Source: Bacillota bacterium | GTDB lineage: Bacteria > Bacillota > GCA-003054495 > Carboxydocellales > JAJZTU01 | DNA: 43,622 nt | Assembly: GCA_021848765.1 (NCBI GenBank) | Contig: JAJZTU010000003.1 | Coordinates: 1 to 43,622 of the forward strand | Direction of reading: 5' to 3' | Shown: positions 17,618 through 24,767 of the stretch, one piece after another | Layout of the letters: every line of letters starts with the position of its first letter | Position numbering within the stretch: position 1 is the first letter of the stretch | Notes under the pieces: model-generated | Database searches by the model: none | Told to the model about the DNA's origin: nothing | What the model saw: only the letters and a program-made list of their open reading frames with translations | Program-made: the position numbers and the translations under genes

Positions 17618-18037
17618 CTAACTTCTGACCACAAAAATGCTCCCAATTAGTATTAAAATACTCCCTAAAAGCAATTGTGTGCTCACCTTTTCCCGCAAGA
17701 ATAGAACTGCTATAACGAGAGTAACTACCACGCTGAGTTTGTCCAAAGGCGCCACCTTACTGGCCGGCGCTAACTTCAACGCCGCGAAAAACGCTAACCA
17801 GGATGCGGCTCCGGATAACCCGGATAAAAAAATAAAGACAAGAGAATGTCTATCTATACTTCTTATTTGTGAAAAAGTGCCGTTAAAAAGTATCAACATA
17901 ATCAAAGACCCGGCCATTATTGTAGCCCTGACCGCTGTTGCCACCGTTGAGTCTATATTTCGTATACCGACTTTTCCAAAAATGCCAACCAAACCGGCAA
18001 AAAAAGCAGAAAGTAGAGAATAAGTAATCCATCCCAT
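17618..18037 (-). CDS. EamA-domain (DMT family) half-size transporter
   Basis: Membrane protein of 139 residues with one EamA unit and about four to five hydrophobic helices. It starts MGWITYSLLSAFFAGLVGIFGKVG and ends ASKVAPLDKLSVVVTLVIAVLFL then LLLGSILILIGSIFVVRS. Most DMT transporters have two EamA units, and single-unit proteins are thought to dimerise. The substrate is unknown. It is 42 bp after the DUF190 gene in the same direction, so it may be the last gene of the fluoride operon. A role in fluoride handling would be speculation. Confidence 0.8.
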   Translation of the reverse strand: MGWITYSLLSAFFAGLVGIFGKVGIRNIDSTVATAVRATIMAGSLIMLILFNGTFSQIRSIDRHSLVFIFLSGLSGAASWLAFFAALKLAPASKVAPLDKLSVVVTLVIAVLFLREKVSTQLLLGSILILIGSIFVVRS

Positions 18038-18079
18038 TTATGATTCCTCACTTTTGGCTCCCCTTCAGAGAGCCCGTCG

Positions 18080-18430
18080 CTATTTTACTTTCTTTTTAGC
18101 ACCATACTGTATAACATTTACATCAACCAGCATAATTAACCCCCGAGGAACCATTTCTTGAACAGCAGGTAAAATTCTCATAATATTTTCCTCAGAATCT
18201 ACTGCTTCGATAACCATCGGTAAATCTGCAGAAAGGTCAAGTATTTTGGCAGAGTGAAGCTGTTTATCTGCACCATAGCCCAGAATCCCCCTATAGACCG
18301 TAGCTCCGGCTATTCCTGCTTCCCTTAACTTCATTACGATTTGATTGTATAGTGTTTTACCGCGCCACTTTTCAGCTTCCCCAACATAAATCTTCAACAG
18401 CTTAGCTTTACCTGTAATGTCCATAATCAC
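18080..18430 (-). CDS. DUF190 protein (CrcB-associated, PII-like fold)
   Basis: DUF190 family protein of 116 residues, cytoplasmic. Recognisable are KAKLLKIYVGEAEKWRGKTLYNQIVMKLREAGIAGATVYRGILGYG and SADLPMVIEAVDSEENI. The family is small and often encoded beside crcB; its fold resembles PII signalling proteins. Its biochemical role is not established, and a regulatory partner of the fluoride channels is a reasonable guess. Seven bases separate it from the preceding crcB, so they are one transcript under the fluoride riboswitch. Confidence 0.9.
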   Translation of the reverse strand: MIMDITGKAKLLKIYVGEAEKWRGKTLYNQIVMKLREAGIAGATVYRGILGYGADKQLHSAKILDLSADLPMVIEAVDSEENIMRILPAVQEMVPRGLIMLVDVNVIQYGAKKKVK

Positions 18431-18436
18431 ACCTCC

Positions 18437-18808
18437 CTATAACTGTCCCGCTAAAACAATACCGGCGTATGCTGAGACCAAACCAACGATAATACTGGTT
18501 AAGAAATATTTAACTGCTGTGCTTTTTTCCCCGTCTTCAATTAAACCGATTATTTCGTAACTAAAAGTAGAATAAGTGGTATAAGCACCCAGGAATCCCG
18601 TTGTTGTCAGGTGCTTTAAAAAAACCAATTCGGCACTGGCCCTGGAAAACAAAACATACAGTAAACCCATTACAAATGATCCGGTAATATTTATCAAAAA
18701 GGTGGCCAGCGGAAAATCCCCCCGCCACCTTTGGCCTACCCATTTACTTAGACCATACCTGGATAAGGCGCCAAAGACACCCCCTAAACCAACAAAAACG
18801 TACTCCAT
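18437..18808 (-). CDS. crcB: fluoride channel subunit CrcB/Fluc (second copy)
   Basis: Small four-helix membrane protein of 123 residues that exports fluoride. It has GGVFGALSRYGLSKWVG in helix 1, NITGSFVMGLLYVLF in helix 2 and GFLGAYTTYSTFSYE in helix 3, the last carrying the phenylalanine and threonine of the pore. Tandem non-identical crcB pairs are known to form heterodimeric dual-topology channels. This copy and the one upstream differ clearly in sequence and loop charge, so the pair is probably one channel. It lies between the first crcB and the DUF190 gene. Confidence 0.95.
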   Translation of the reverse strand: MEYVFVGLGGVFGALSRYGLSKWVGQRWRGDFPLATFLINITGSFVMGLLYVLFSRASAELVFLKHLTTTGFLGAYTTYSTFSYEIIGLIEDGEKSTAVKYFLTSIIVGLVSAYAGIVLAGQL

Positions 18809-18831
18809 ATTTTTTCGCCTCCCCGCAGGTG

Positions 18832-19242
18832 CTATTCAGCGGATTCCCTTACAGGCCGCGCGGTCATGACCCTGCTCAAAACAACGCCGAACCAGGCAAA
18901 CAATACACAACCAAGTGACGTGGACAGGATATAGGCCAGAGAAAGCCCAGTCAGGTTGCTCCTTAGTAAATTAATTGATTCCAGGGCAAAGGTGGAAAAA
19001 GTGGTATAGGCCCCCAAAAACCCGGTTCCAACAGCCAAGCGCAACTTTGGATTTATTGCCAGCCGGTCTACGGTAAGGGTCAGGAAAAAACTTAAAACAA
19101 AGCAGCCGGTCAAGTTTATGATCAGCGTATTTAGCGGGAACGCGGAAGTGAATCCGGCCTTGATCAGTTTGCCAAGGGCTGCCCTGGTAACTGCACCAAG
19201 AAACCCGGCAATTGCAACTGCCAGATAGTCCAATTTAGTCAC
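18832..19242 (-). CDS. crcB: fluoride channel subunit CrcB/Fluc (first copy)
   Basis: Fluoride channel subunit of 136 residues. Characteristic segments are GFLGAVTRAALGKLI in helix 1, NTLIINLTGCFVLSFFLTL in helix 2, GFLGAYTTFSTFALESINLL in helix 3 and a final hydrophobic helix ending LFAWFGVVLSRVMTARPV. It is 10 bp after the GGGtGRT gene and 23 bp before the second crcB. Its position in a transcript starting with a fluoride riboswitch makes the fluoride function secure. Confidence 0.95.
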   Translation of the reverse strand: MTKLDYLAVAIAGFLGAVTRAALGKLIKAGFTSAFPLNTLIINLTGCFVLSFFLTLTVDRLAINPKLRLAVGTGFLGAYTTFSTFALESINLLRSNLTGLSLAYILSTSLGCVLFAWFGVVLSRVMTARPVRESAE

Positions 19243-19252
19243 CTGCCTATCA

Positions 19253-20260
19253 CTATTTTAAGGCTTCTGCTATTTTCACAGCTAAGGCCACCGTTGCCCC
19301 GACCATCGGGTTATTGCCCATACCGATAAAACCCATCATATCTACGTGGGAAGGGACAGAACTTGAACCTGCAAATTGAGCATCACTGTGCATACGTCCC
19401 ATTGTATCGGTCATCCCGTACGAGGCCGGTCCTGCTGCAAGGTTATCGGGGTGCAAGGTTCTTCCTGTGCCACCACCGGAAGCTACAGAAAAGAAAGATT
19501 TACCGTTTTCAATACACCATTTCTTGTATGTCGCCACCACAGGATGCTGAAACCTGGTTGGGTTTGTTGAATTCCCGGTAATTGATAGATCTACCTGTTC
19601 AAGTTGCATAATTGCTATGCCTTCATCAATTGATTCAGCACCATAAATCCTTACATTTGCCCGTTTATCATTGGTAAACTTTTTTTCGTTAACAATATGT
19701 ACTTTCCCGGTTTTAAAGTCAAACTTGGTCTCTACAAAAGTAAAACCGGTCATTCTCCCTATAATATTGGCTGCATCCTTTCCCAAGCCGTTAAGAATGA
19801 CTTTTAACGGCTGCTTCCGCACTTGATCCGCATATTTTGTGATTCCTAATGCCCCCTCAGCGGCAGCAAAGGATTCGTGCCCGGCAACAAAGGCAAAAGT
19901 ACGGGTTTTTTCATCTAACAACATGCTGGCCAATCGCCCGTGTCCAAGTCCAACTTCTCTTTGTTCGGCCACTGATCCGGGAACGGTAAAAGCCTGAAGT
20001 CCTTCCCCAATTGATAGAGCGATCTCTTGAACATTGGCGGATGCTTTTTGTATTGCTATGGCTGCCCCCAATAGGTAAGCCCAGACGGCGTTATCGAAGG
20101 CAATTGGTTGTACACCCCTGACTAATTCTTCGATGTTAATACCCTTGCTAAGCAACAGTTCTCCGGCCTTTTGCAAATCATCCATTTGGTATTGTGCTAA
20201 GACAGCTTTGATTTTATCAATCCTACGTTCAATTCCTTCAAAATGAACCACTGTATTCAC
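19253..20260 (-). CDS. GGGtGRT protein
   Basis: Member of the GGGtGRT family, named for its motif, seen here as VASGGGTGRTLHPDN (about residue 265). It has 335 residues and ends GFIGMGNNPMVGATVALAVKIAEAL. It has no membrane helix and is probably cytoplasmic. The family is uncharacterised biochemically as far as I know, and usually lies next to the Fe-S scaffold-like protein found here 3 bp upstream. A glycine-rich phosphate- or nucleotide-binding site is plausible from the motif. Its presence under a fluoride riboswitch suggests a process sensitive to fluoride. It could be a metalloenzyme or phosphate-transfer step, but that is inference. Confidence 0.9.
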   Translation of the reverse strand: MNTVVHFEGIERRIDKIKAVLAQYQMDDLQKAGELLLSKGINIEELVRGVQPIAFDNAVWAYLLGAAIAIQKASANVQEIALSIGEGLQAFTVPGSVAEQREVGLGHGRLASMLLDEKTRTFAFVAGHESFAAAEGALGITKYADQVRKQPLKVILNGLGKDAANIIGRMTGFTFVETKFDFKTGKVHIVNEKKFTNDKRANVRIYGAESIDEGIAIMQLEQVDLSITGNSTNPTRFQHPVVATYKKWCIENGKSFFSVASGGGTGRTLHPDNLAAGPASYGMTDTMGRMHSDAQFAGSSSVPSHVDMMGFIGMGNNPMVGATVALAVKIAEALK

Positions 20261-20263
20261 CTC

Positions 20264-20947
20264 CTACTCGTTTCTAGGGTCTATAGTCCGAACAGCTTCC
20301 GAAAACCTGCCGTAAGTCCCCACTGTACTGTTGTATGCTTCGTCCGGGGAAACACCTTCACGGATTAAGTTCATCATTCTACCCAAATTAACAAATTTAT
20401 AGCCGATTATTTCATTTTGATTATCAAGTCCTAGTTTCAAAACATATCCTTCAGCGATTTCTAAATATCGTGGACCACCCTCCAGAGAACTATAAACAGT
20501 TCCAATATGGGAACGCTGATTTTTGCCTAGTTCTTCAACCCCTGCCCCGACAGGAAGTCCACCTTCGGAAAAAGCAGTCTGAGAGCGCCCGTAAACAATC
20601 TGTAGGAATAGCTCGCGCATTGCAACGTTAATAGCATCGCAAACAAGGTCTGTATTGAGAGCTTCCAAAATGGTCTTACCGGGCAGAATCTCACCGGCCA
20701 TTGCCGCAGATTGAGTCATTCCCGAGCAACCAATGGTTTCTACCAGGGCTTCCTGAATGATACCGGCCTTAATATTCAGAGTTAACTTACATGCCCCTTG
20801 CTGAGGAGCACAAGCTCCAACACCGTGGGTTAATCCATTAATTTCTTTAATTTCCTTAACCTTATCCCATTTTCCCTCTTGTGGTATAGGTGCCGGCCCG
20901 CGATTTGCACAGCTATGCACACAATACATCTTGCCTTGATTAGTCAT
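20264..20947 (-). CDS. Fe-S cluster scaffold-like protein (NifU/IscU-like) partner of GGGtGRT
   Basis: Protein of 227 residues with an IscU/NifU-like core. Conserved cysteines are in MYCVHSCANRG at the N terminus, GVGACAPQQGACKLTL and VETIGCSGMTQSAAMAGEILPGKTILEAL. The last resembles the scaffold motif around the second cluster-binding cysteine. The C-terminal third (YLEIAEGYVLKLGLDNQNEIIGYKFVNLG) is specific to the GGGtGRT-linked subgroup. It is the first gene after the fluoride riboswitch. General Fe-S assembly is unlikely to be its only role because no IscS-like cysteine desulfurase is nearby. Confidence 0.85.
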   Translation of the reverse strand: MTNQGKMYCVHSCANRGPAPIPQEGKWDKVKEIKEINGLTHGVGACAPQQGACKLTLNIKAGIIQEALVETIGCSGMTQSAAMAGEILPGKTILEALNTDLVCDAINVAMRELFLQIVYGRSQTAFSEGGLPVGAGVEELGKNQRSHIGTVYSSLEGGPRYLEIAEGYVLKLGLDNQNEIIGYKFVNLGRMMNLIREGVSPDEAYNSTVGTYGRFSEAVRTIDPRNE

Positions 20948-20969
20948 TATAACCCCTCTCTTTCGGAAA

Positions 20970-21046
20970 AAATAAAAAAACTCCTACCAGTGATCCGGTA
21001 GGAGCTATCAGCTGTGAAAACAGCGGTTAAGGCGAGCCCCATCGCC
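20970..21046 (-). promoter_or_regulatory. fluoride (crcB) riboswitch with terminator expression platform
   Basis: On the minus strand GGCGATGGGGCTCGCC, then TTAACCGCTG, then CAGCTGATAGCTCCTACC match the crcB-motif aptamer: the first hairpin with its G-rich loop, the AACCGCnG...CnGCTGATnGCTCCTAC core and the loop complementarity for the pseudoknot. The final CTCCTACC is also the 5' arm of a hairpin, CTCCTACCGGATCACTGGTAGGAG at 20981-21004, followed by TTTTTTT. Aptamer and terminator therefore share bases, an ON switch in which fluoride binding blocks termination. It controls the scaffold, GGGtGRT, crcB, crcB and DUF190 genes. Confidence 0.93.
20974..21004 (-). terminator. riboswitch-controlled terminator hairpin
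   Basis: CTCCTACC and GGTAGGAG are perfectly complementary, with an 8-base loop and a seven-T tract before the first gene. Formation is mutually exclusive with the aptamer pseudoknot. Confidence 0.9.
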
Positions 21047-21060
21047 TTTGTCTTTATTTG

Positions 21061-21089
21061 TTTTATATTTATTCTCTCTTTTTCCGTAA
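21061..21089 (-). promoter_or_regulatory. candidate promoter of the fluoride operon
   Basis: On the minus strand TTACGG and TATAAA are 17 bp apart, placing the start about 7-10 bases before the riboswitch aptamer. The -35 match is partial. Confidence 0.45.
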
Positions 21090-21136
21090 TTTCCTTCTAT
21101 TCTTCTTGATTATTGAGAGCCTTTGGCAAAAAAAAT

Positions 21137-21493
21137 TCACGGTAACACTAACATCTGACTGGCTTCGGGTTTAACCATTTTAAACTTGCTGGTAGCTACT
21201 TTTTCCAACGTCTCTAGCTTCAAGGCCTTATGTACAGTTAGAGCCATACGCTCGTTTTCCATGCGTAGAGCGGCTTCTGTTTCCCTAAGCCCGGCCAGTT
21301 GTTCGCTGGCTAAGCTAATCCGCAGGTTAAGGGCAATATGGCCGGCGCCGAAAAGTAAGAGCATAGCAGCAGTAATTAGTAATATTCCAAATCTGTTTAT
21401 CTCCCTCGGAACATCCTCGTTAAGTAGGGCTGTAGTGGAGTAAACCGTTTTGCCATCCCATTTGTGGTCCAGATACCCTCTTGCAGTAATCAT
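21137..21493 (-). CDS. FtsL/DivIC-like single-pass coiled-coil protein
   Basis: Bitopic membrane protein of about 118 residues. It has a short cytoplasmic N terminus, one helix (FGILLITAAMLLLFGAGHIALNL) and then an extracytoplasmic coiled coil (ISLASEQLAGLRETEAALRMENERM). This is the architecture of FtsL and septum-formation initiators. I chose ATG 21493 because GGAGGA is 6 bases upstream; the track start is in the preceding gene. True ftsL lies in the mra/division cluster, so this is probably a paralogue or a lookalike. It follows an ArsR-type regulator by 19 bp. Function is not known. Confidence 0.65.
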   Translation of the reverse strand: MITARGYLDHKWDGKTVYSTTALLNEDVPREINRFGILLITAAMLLLFGAGHIALNLRISLASEQLAGLRETEAALRMENERMALTVHKALKLETLEKVATSKFKMVKPEASQMLVLP

Positions 21494-21512
21494 CCCCATT
21501 CCTCCTCGTAAG

Positions 21513-21845
21513 CTAGTGGTTTCCCTGGTCCGGTGCAAAATAGGCGCTAAGTTCTTTGAGCATATCCTGATTAACCCAGCACCGGACCCAGGGGCCGGTT
21601 TTTTTTACATTAATTAGCCCTGCCCGCCGTAATTCCTTAAGATGCTCCGAAACAGTGGACGGAGATAATTCAAAAATTCTTGCCAGTTCGGTGACCCCCT
21701 GTCCCTCTTCCGGCCTGGCTGAATTTCCCCGGGACTCCGGAGTCTCGGAAGCACTGCCCTCATGACGGAGGTGCTGAAATATTTCCAGGCGGTTTTTATT
21801 GGCCAGAGCCTTAAGCACCTCTACCCAATTAACCAATTTACCCAC
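21513..21845 (-). CDS. ArsR-family winged-helix regulator
   Basis: Winged helix-turn-helix repressor of 110 residues: VEVLKALANKNRLEIFQHL, then VTELARIFELSPSTVSEHLKELRRAGLINVKKTGPWVRCWVN. A low-complexity insert of about 20 residues (SASETPESRGNSARPEEGQG) separates helices 2 and 3. No CxC metal site is seen, so the inducer is unclear. It probably represses itself and possibly the divergent DUF1638-like gene through the inverted repeat in between. The FtsL-like gene is co-transcribed. Confidence 0.88.
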   Translation of the reverse strand: MGKLVNWVEVLKALANKNRLEIFQHLRHEGSASETPESRGNSARPEEGQGVTELARIFELSPSTVSEHLKELRRAGLINVKKTGPWVRCWVNQDMLKELSAYFAPDQGNH

Positions 21846-21857
21846 TCCATTCGGTAA

Positions 21858-21873
21858 TTCGTGAAATAACGAA
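21858..21873. promoter_or_regulatory. candidate ArsR operator
   Basis: TTCGT and ACGAA are separated by GAAATA, an inverted repeat 12 bases upstream of the ArsR gene start and in the divergent intergenic region. ArsR-family operators are often A/T-rich inverted repeats of this kind. This is inference. Confidence 0.4.
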
Positions 21874-22056
21874 ATAACTAATTACATCATACTATTTTTT
21901 GATTTATCCGGCAATAGGTTAGCCAATATTTTACCCTTCTTACTTTTGTTATTTACTTTTTCAGCTAATTGTATTATTATAATTACATAATATTTTCGCT
22001 TCTAATATATTTTGCGAAAAGCACGTGACGATCTAAGCTTGAAAGGGTGGGGAGAC

Positions 22057-22719
22057 ATGCGCCAGAATGTTACTTTTAAGGATTATGCCATTGTTGCTTG
22101 TGGAACTATGATTCCAGAGTTAAATTATCTTAAGGCCAACGGCTTTTTAGATGCCAAAATAATTTTATATACCACACCTGGTTTACATCAAGTGCCTTCT
22201 GAATTAGAAAAACAACTGCTTAAGCAGTTAAGTGCGGCGAAAGAACATACTAAAAAGATAATCATTGTATACGGGGGTACCTATTGTTATATCAACATGA
22301 AAGATCCTTATAGAACAATCGATACAGTGATAGACGAAATGAAAGCAGACGGCTTCTACATTTCAAGAACAATGGTGCATAATTGTATAGATATGGTTGC
22401 TTCAGCAGAGGAAAGGGACCAAATTGCCAATGGTAATAAAATTTGGTTCTGCACCCCGGGATGGCTTAAATACCGTGACCTTGAATTTAAGGGATGGGAT
22501 AAGGCCACTGCCAACGAAAATTTTCCACAGTACTCCGGAGGAGCAACTATGTTAGACCCTATTGGTTTTTTCGACCAGTACATGGAAGAAAATCCGGAAG
22601 ATATCTTGGAGTTCTCGGATTGGATGGGGATACCGCTGGAGGCTTACAATGTTTCTTTAGACCGCATAAAAAATATTCTCATCGCTGCAATGGACGAAGG
22701 GGACAGACCCAAACTATAG
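22057..22719 (+). CDS. DUF1638-like protein
   Basis: The only confident plus-strand gene in the window, 220 residues from ATG 22057 (AAGGGTGGGGAG upstream; the track start at 22012 has no ribosome binding site). It begins YAIVACGTMIPELNYLKANG and includes KKIIIVYGGTYCYINMKDPYRTIDTV and IWFCTPGWLKYRDLEFKGWD. The pattern of a central strand followed by YGxCYxxxxxP and a later TPGW resembles DUF1638 proteins. Those are often encoded near corrinoid methyltransferases and are of unknown function. No methyltransferase is adjacent here. Family assignment is from memory of the pattern, so moderate confidence only. Confidence 0.6.
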   Translation: MRQNVTFKDYAIVACGTMIPELNYLKANGFLDAKIILYTTPGLHQVPSELEKQLLKQLSAAKEHTKKIIIVYGGTYCYINMKDPYRTIDTVIDEMKADGFYISRTMVHNCIDMVASAEERDQIANGNKIWFCTPGWLKYRDLEFKGWDKATANENFPQYSGGATMLDPIGFFDQYMEENPEDILEFSDWMGIPLEAYNVSLDRIKNILIAAMDEGDRPKL

Positions 22720-22730
22720 AAATGTTGTCA

Positions 22731-22769
22731 ATAAAAGGAAAAGACCTACTGCCAACTGCAGTAGGTCTT
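22731..22769. terminator. bidirectional terminator between the DUF1638-like and VOC genes
   Basis: AAGACCTACTGC and GCAGTAGGTCTT make a 12-bp perfect stem with a five-base loop. On the minus strand it is followed by TTTTCCTTTTATT, fitting termination of the VOC transcript. On the plus strand it lies shortly after the DUF1638-like stop. Confidence 0.8.
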
Positions 22770-22874
22770 ATGTATTCCACCCAACTTTCATCAATCGGAT
22801 AGGGTAAGGTACTATAGGTTTAAGAGTTAATTAGCGAGCCGTAAACCTTGAATCCGAGCAAACCTAGCTCCCGG

Positions 22875-23369
22875 CTATTTTACCGGGTAGACGGCAACCG
22901 GCTCGGGCCACTCGAAGTCAGGAGGCGGGTTATATATCTCAGCAATTAACCCCAGGGCCTGCTGGGTACTAAGGTACGTGGCAGTAAAACCGTTCCAGAT
23001 ACCACCCTGGAGGATGCTGTGCCCCTTCCCGCGGAAGAAAGCCATTGCTTGGTCGTAGTTTTCAGTCCCAAAGGCAACGTGGTGCAGCCCCTCACCGTGC
23101 TGCTTCAGAAACTCTGCATAGATGCTCTTGTCGTCCTTCGGCTCAATTAACTCCAACTGTACTCCTCCGATGTCGGCCAGGGCTGCCCGCATGGACCATT
23201 CTTGGGGCTTATCGTGGAGAATCATGTTGTCCAAAGTGTCAGGGTTGAAATCGTAGATGGCCCACGGTCCAATGCCGTATTCATCGGCATATCTTTTGAC
23301 CGAGGCATCCATATCCCTGACCACGACCGCCACCTGCAGTATGCTTGTAAATATTGGCTTTTCAGGCAT
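22875..23369 (-). CDS. VOC-superfamily (glyoxalase-like) protein
   Basis: Vicinal oxygen chelate protein of 164 residues with two beta-alpha-beta-beta-beta units: QVAVVVRDMDASVKRYADEYGIGPW and LHHVAFGTENYDQAMAFFRGKGH. Possible metal ligands are Glu in VQLELIEP, His in LHHVAF and Glu in IAEIYNPP. The first position is Gln (LQVAVVV) where methylmalonyl-CoA epimerase has His, so it is probably not that enzyme. A dioxygenase or lactoylglutathione-lyase-like role is possible. It lies 20 bp after lipA and ends the transcript. AGGGGGT precedes the ATG. Confidence 0.85.
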   Translation of the reverse strand: MPEKPIFTSILQVAVVVRDMDASVKRYADEYGIGPWAIYDFNPDTLDNMILHDKPQEWSMRAALADIGGVQLELIEPKDDKSIYAEFLKQHGEGLHHVAFGTENYDQAMAFFRGKGHSILQGGIWNGFTATYLSTQQALGLIAEIYNPPPDFEWPEPVAVYPVK

Positions 23370-23389
23370 TTTATTACCCCCTTCGATCT

Positions 23390-24202
23390 TTAATAAGCTA
23401 TGGAACTCCTAACCAATGGCCCGGACCATACCTTTTGAAAACCCAGGTCTAAGGCTGACAGACGGTACTTTTCAAACATTTCCGGGGTCAAGTATTCCGC
23501 AACAGGAAGGTGGGCAATCGTTGGCTGAAGATACTGGCCAAGGGTCAGCATGTTACACCCTGCCTGGAGCAGATCTTTCATGGCAGCCAGAACCTCGCTT
23601 TCCTGTTCACCCAGGCCCAGCATTATCCCTGCTTTGATTCGTAGATTAGCTGAAAACCCAGCTGCCTTTTCTATAACTCTGAGTGACCTTTGATAACAGG
23701 CTCCGGGGCGAACCGAAGGGTATAACCGGGGCACTGTTTCCAGGTTATGGGCGAAAATATCCGGCCTTGCCTCCAATACCACAGCCAGACTTGGCTCCGA
23801 TCCTTGAAAATCCGGGATCAGAACTTCTACCGCTTCGATGCCCCCGGCCTTTAACAACCTCACGGTCTGGGCAAAATAACCTGCCCCACCGTCTTCCAGG
23901 TCATCCCTGGTTACTGAAGTAATAACCACTCTTTTCAGACCCAACTTCCGGGCGGCACCGGTAACCCGGAATGGTTCCGCCGGGTCGGGCGGTAACGGTT
24001 TTCCCTTATCCACCGCGCAAAAAGCACAGCTTCTGGTACAGACCGTCCCCAGAATTAAAAACGTAGCCGTCCCGCGGGAAAAACAGCCTCCGACATTGGG
24101 ACAATTGCTCTCCAGGCAAATGGTGTTCACTTTGGCCCGGGCCAGACTTTCCACTGTCGCCTGGTGTTGCGGCAGGGAGGTAACAATTTTTAGTCTGCTC
24201 AT
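23390..24202 (-). CDS. lipA: lipoyl synthase
   Basis: Radical-SAM enzyme that inserts two sulfurs into protein-bound octanoyl chains to make lipoyl groups. Its 270 residues are slightly short for the family. The auxiliary cluster motif is CLESNCPNVGGC, the radical-SAM motif is CTRSCAFC, and the C-terminal RSSIAY holds the serine that coordinates the auxiliary cluster. The start overlaps the SDR remnant by ATGA. Its neighbours include a lipoyl-domain AcoC-like protein, so it probably served a local acetoin dehydrogenase complex, as in aco clusters that carry their own lipA. It looks intact although its partners are damaged. Confidence 0.96.
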   Translation of the reverse strand: MSRLKIVTSLPQHQATVESLARAKVNTICLESNCPNVGGCFSRGTATFLILGTVCTRSCAFCAVDKGKPLPPDPAEPFRVTGAARKLGLKRVVITSVTRDDLEDGGAGYFAQTVRLLKAGGIEAVEVLIPDFQGSEPSLAVVLEARPDIFAHNLETVPRLYPSVRPGACYQRSLRVIEKAAGFSANLRIKAGIMLGLGEQESEVLAAMKDLLQAGCNMLTLGQYLQPTIAHLPVAEYLTPEMFEKYRLSALDLGFQKVWSGPLVRSSIAY

Positions 24203-24566
24203 TGCAGGTTCATTGCCTTTTCCATGAACCGGTCCACTTCATTCATGAAGAAAAAGCCACCATCCAGCTTGAATGCTGCCCCGGTAATAAACCCGCTGGC
24301 AGGGGAAGCCAGTAAACCTGCTACCCGGGCAATTTCCCCTGGCTCCCCCACTCTGCCTACCGGTGTCTGAGCAGCAAAGTCCTGCTCACCCATCTCCAGG
24401 AAAGGCCTGGTCAGGTCGGTGCGGATGAGGCCGGGCTGCAGGGCATTGGCCGTAATCCCGAATTGTCCCAACTCCTTGGCAACGGTATAGGTGATTCCTA
24501 AAATAGCGGCCTTGGCAGCGGCATAGTGAATGTGTCCCGAAAGACCCCTCCTTTTCATTCTTGCAT
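24199..24566 (-). pseudogene. short-chain dehydrogenase, C-terminal part only
   Basis: The reading frame encodes the second half of a short-chain dehydrogenase/reductase: HIHYAAAKAAILGITYTVAKELGQFGITANALQPGLIRTDLT holds the catalytic YxxxK, and ASGFITGAAFKLDGGFF is the typical C terminus. The N-terminal Rossmann half of about 130-150 residues with the NAD(P)-binding TGxxxGIG is absent both in frame and in the other frames. The preceding gene ends just before, and AAAGGAGG directly abuts the remaining SDR sequence, so an internal deletion removed the front of the gene. A product of about 110-125 residues might still be made but could not bind cofactor. Confidence 0.8.
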
Positions 24567-24767
24567 CCTTGCGCTCCATGAAAATTCGAGGTCTTCCGAA
24601 TTAAGTTCCGCTCCATTGCCGCCTTTTTTATATAATGCTCTTCCCGCTTCTTTTGCCCAGATACTGTACCCGAAGACCCTTACAAAGACCAGGATAGCCG
24701 CTTTGGCCACCTTCTGAAAATCAGGTGTGTATGCTAATTCTTTCTCCATGGGTACTCTCAGGCTCAT
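24555..24767 (-). CDS. small protein of unknown function (70 residues)
   Basis: A 70-residue ORF starting MSLRVPMEKELAYTPDFQKVAKAAILVF. Its ATG overlaps the stop of the AcoC-like gene (ATGA), a sign of translational coupling and real translation. The middle part is moderately hydrophobic. I recognise no family. It is either a genuine small subunit or a remnant of a longer gene cut by the same deletion that removed the SDR front. Confidence 0.45.
   Translation of the reverse strand: MSLRVPMEKELAYTPDFQKVAKAAILVFVRVFGYSIWAKEAGRALYKKGGNGAELNSEDLEFSWSARMQE

Noticed and set aside
21952-21983. Sigma-A promoter for the DUF1638-like gene
   Set aside because: A good TATAAT at 21978 is present but no -35 hexamer lies at an acceptable distance.
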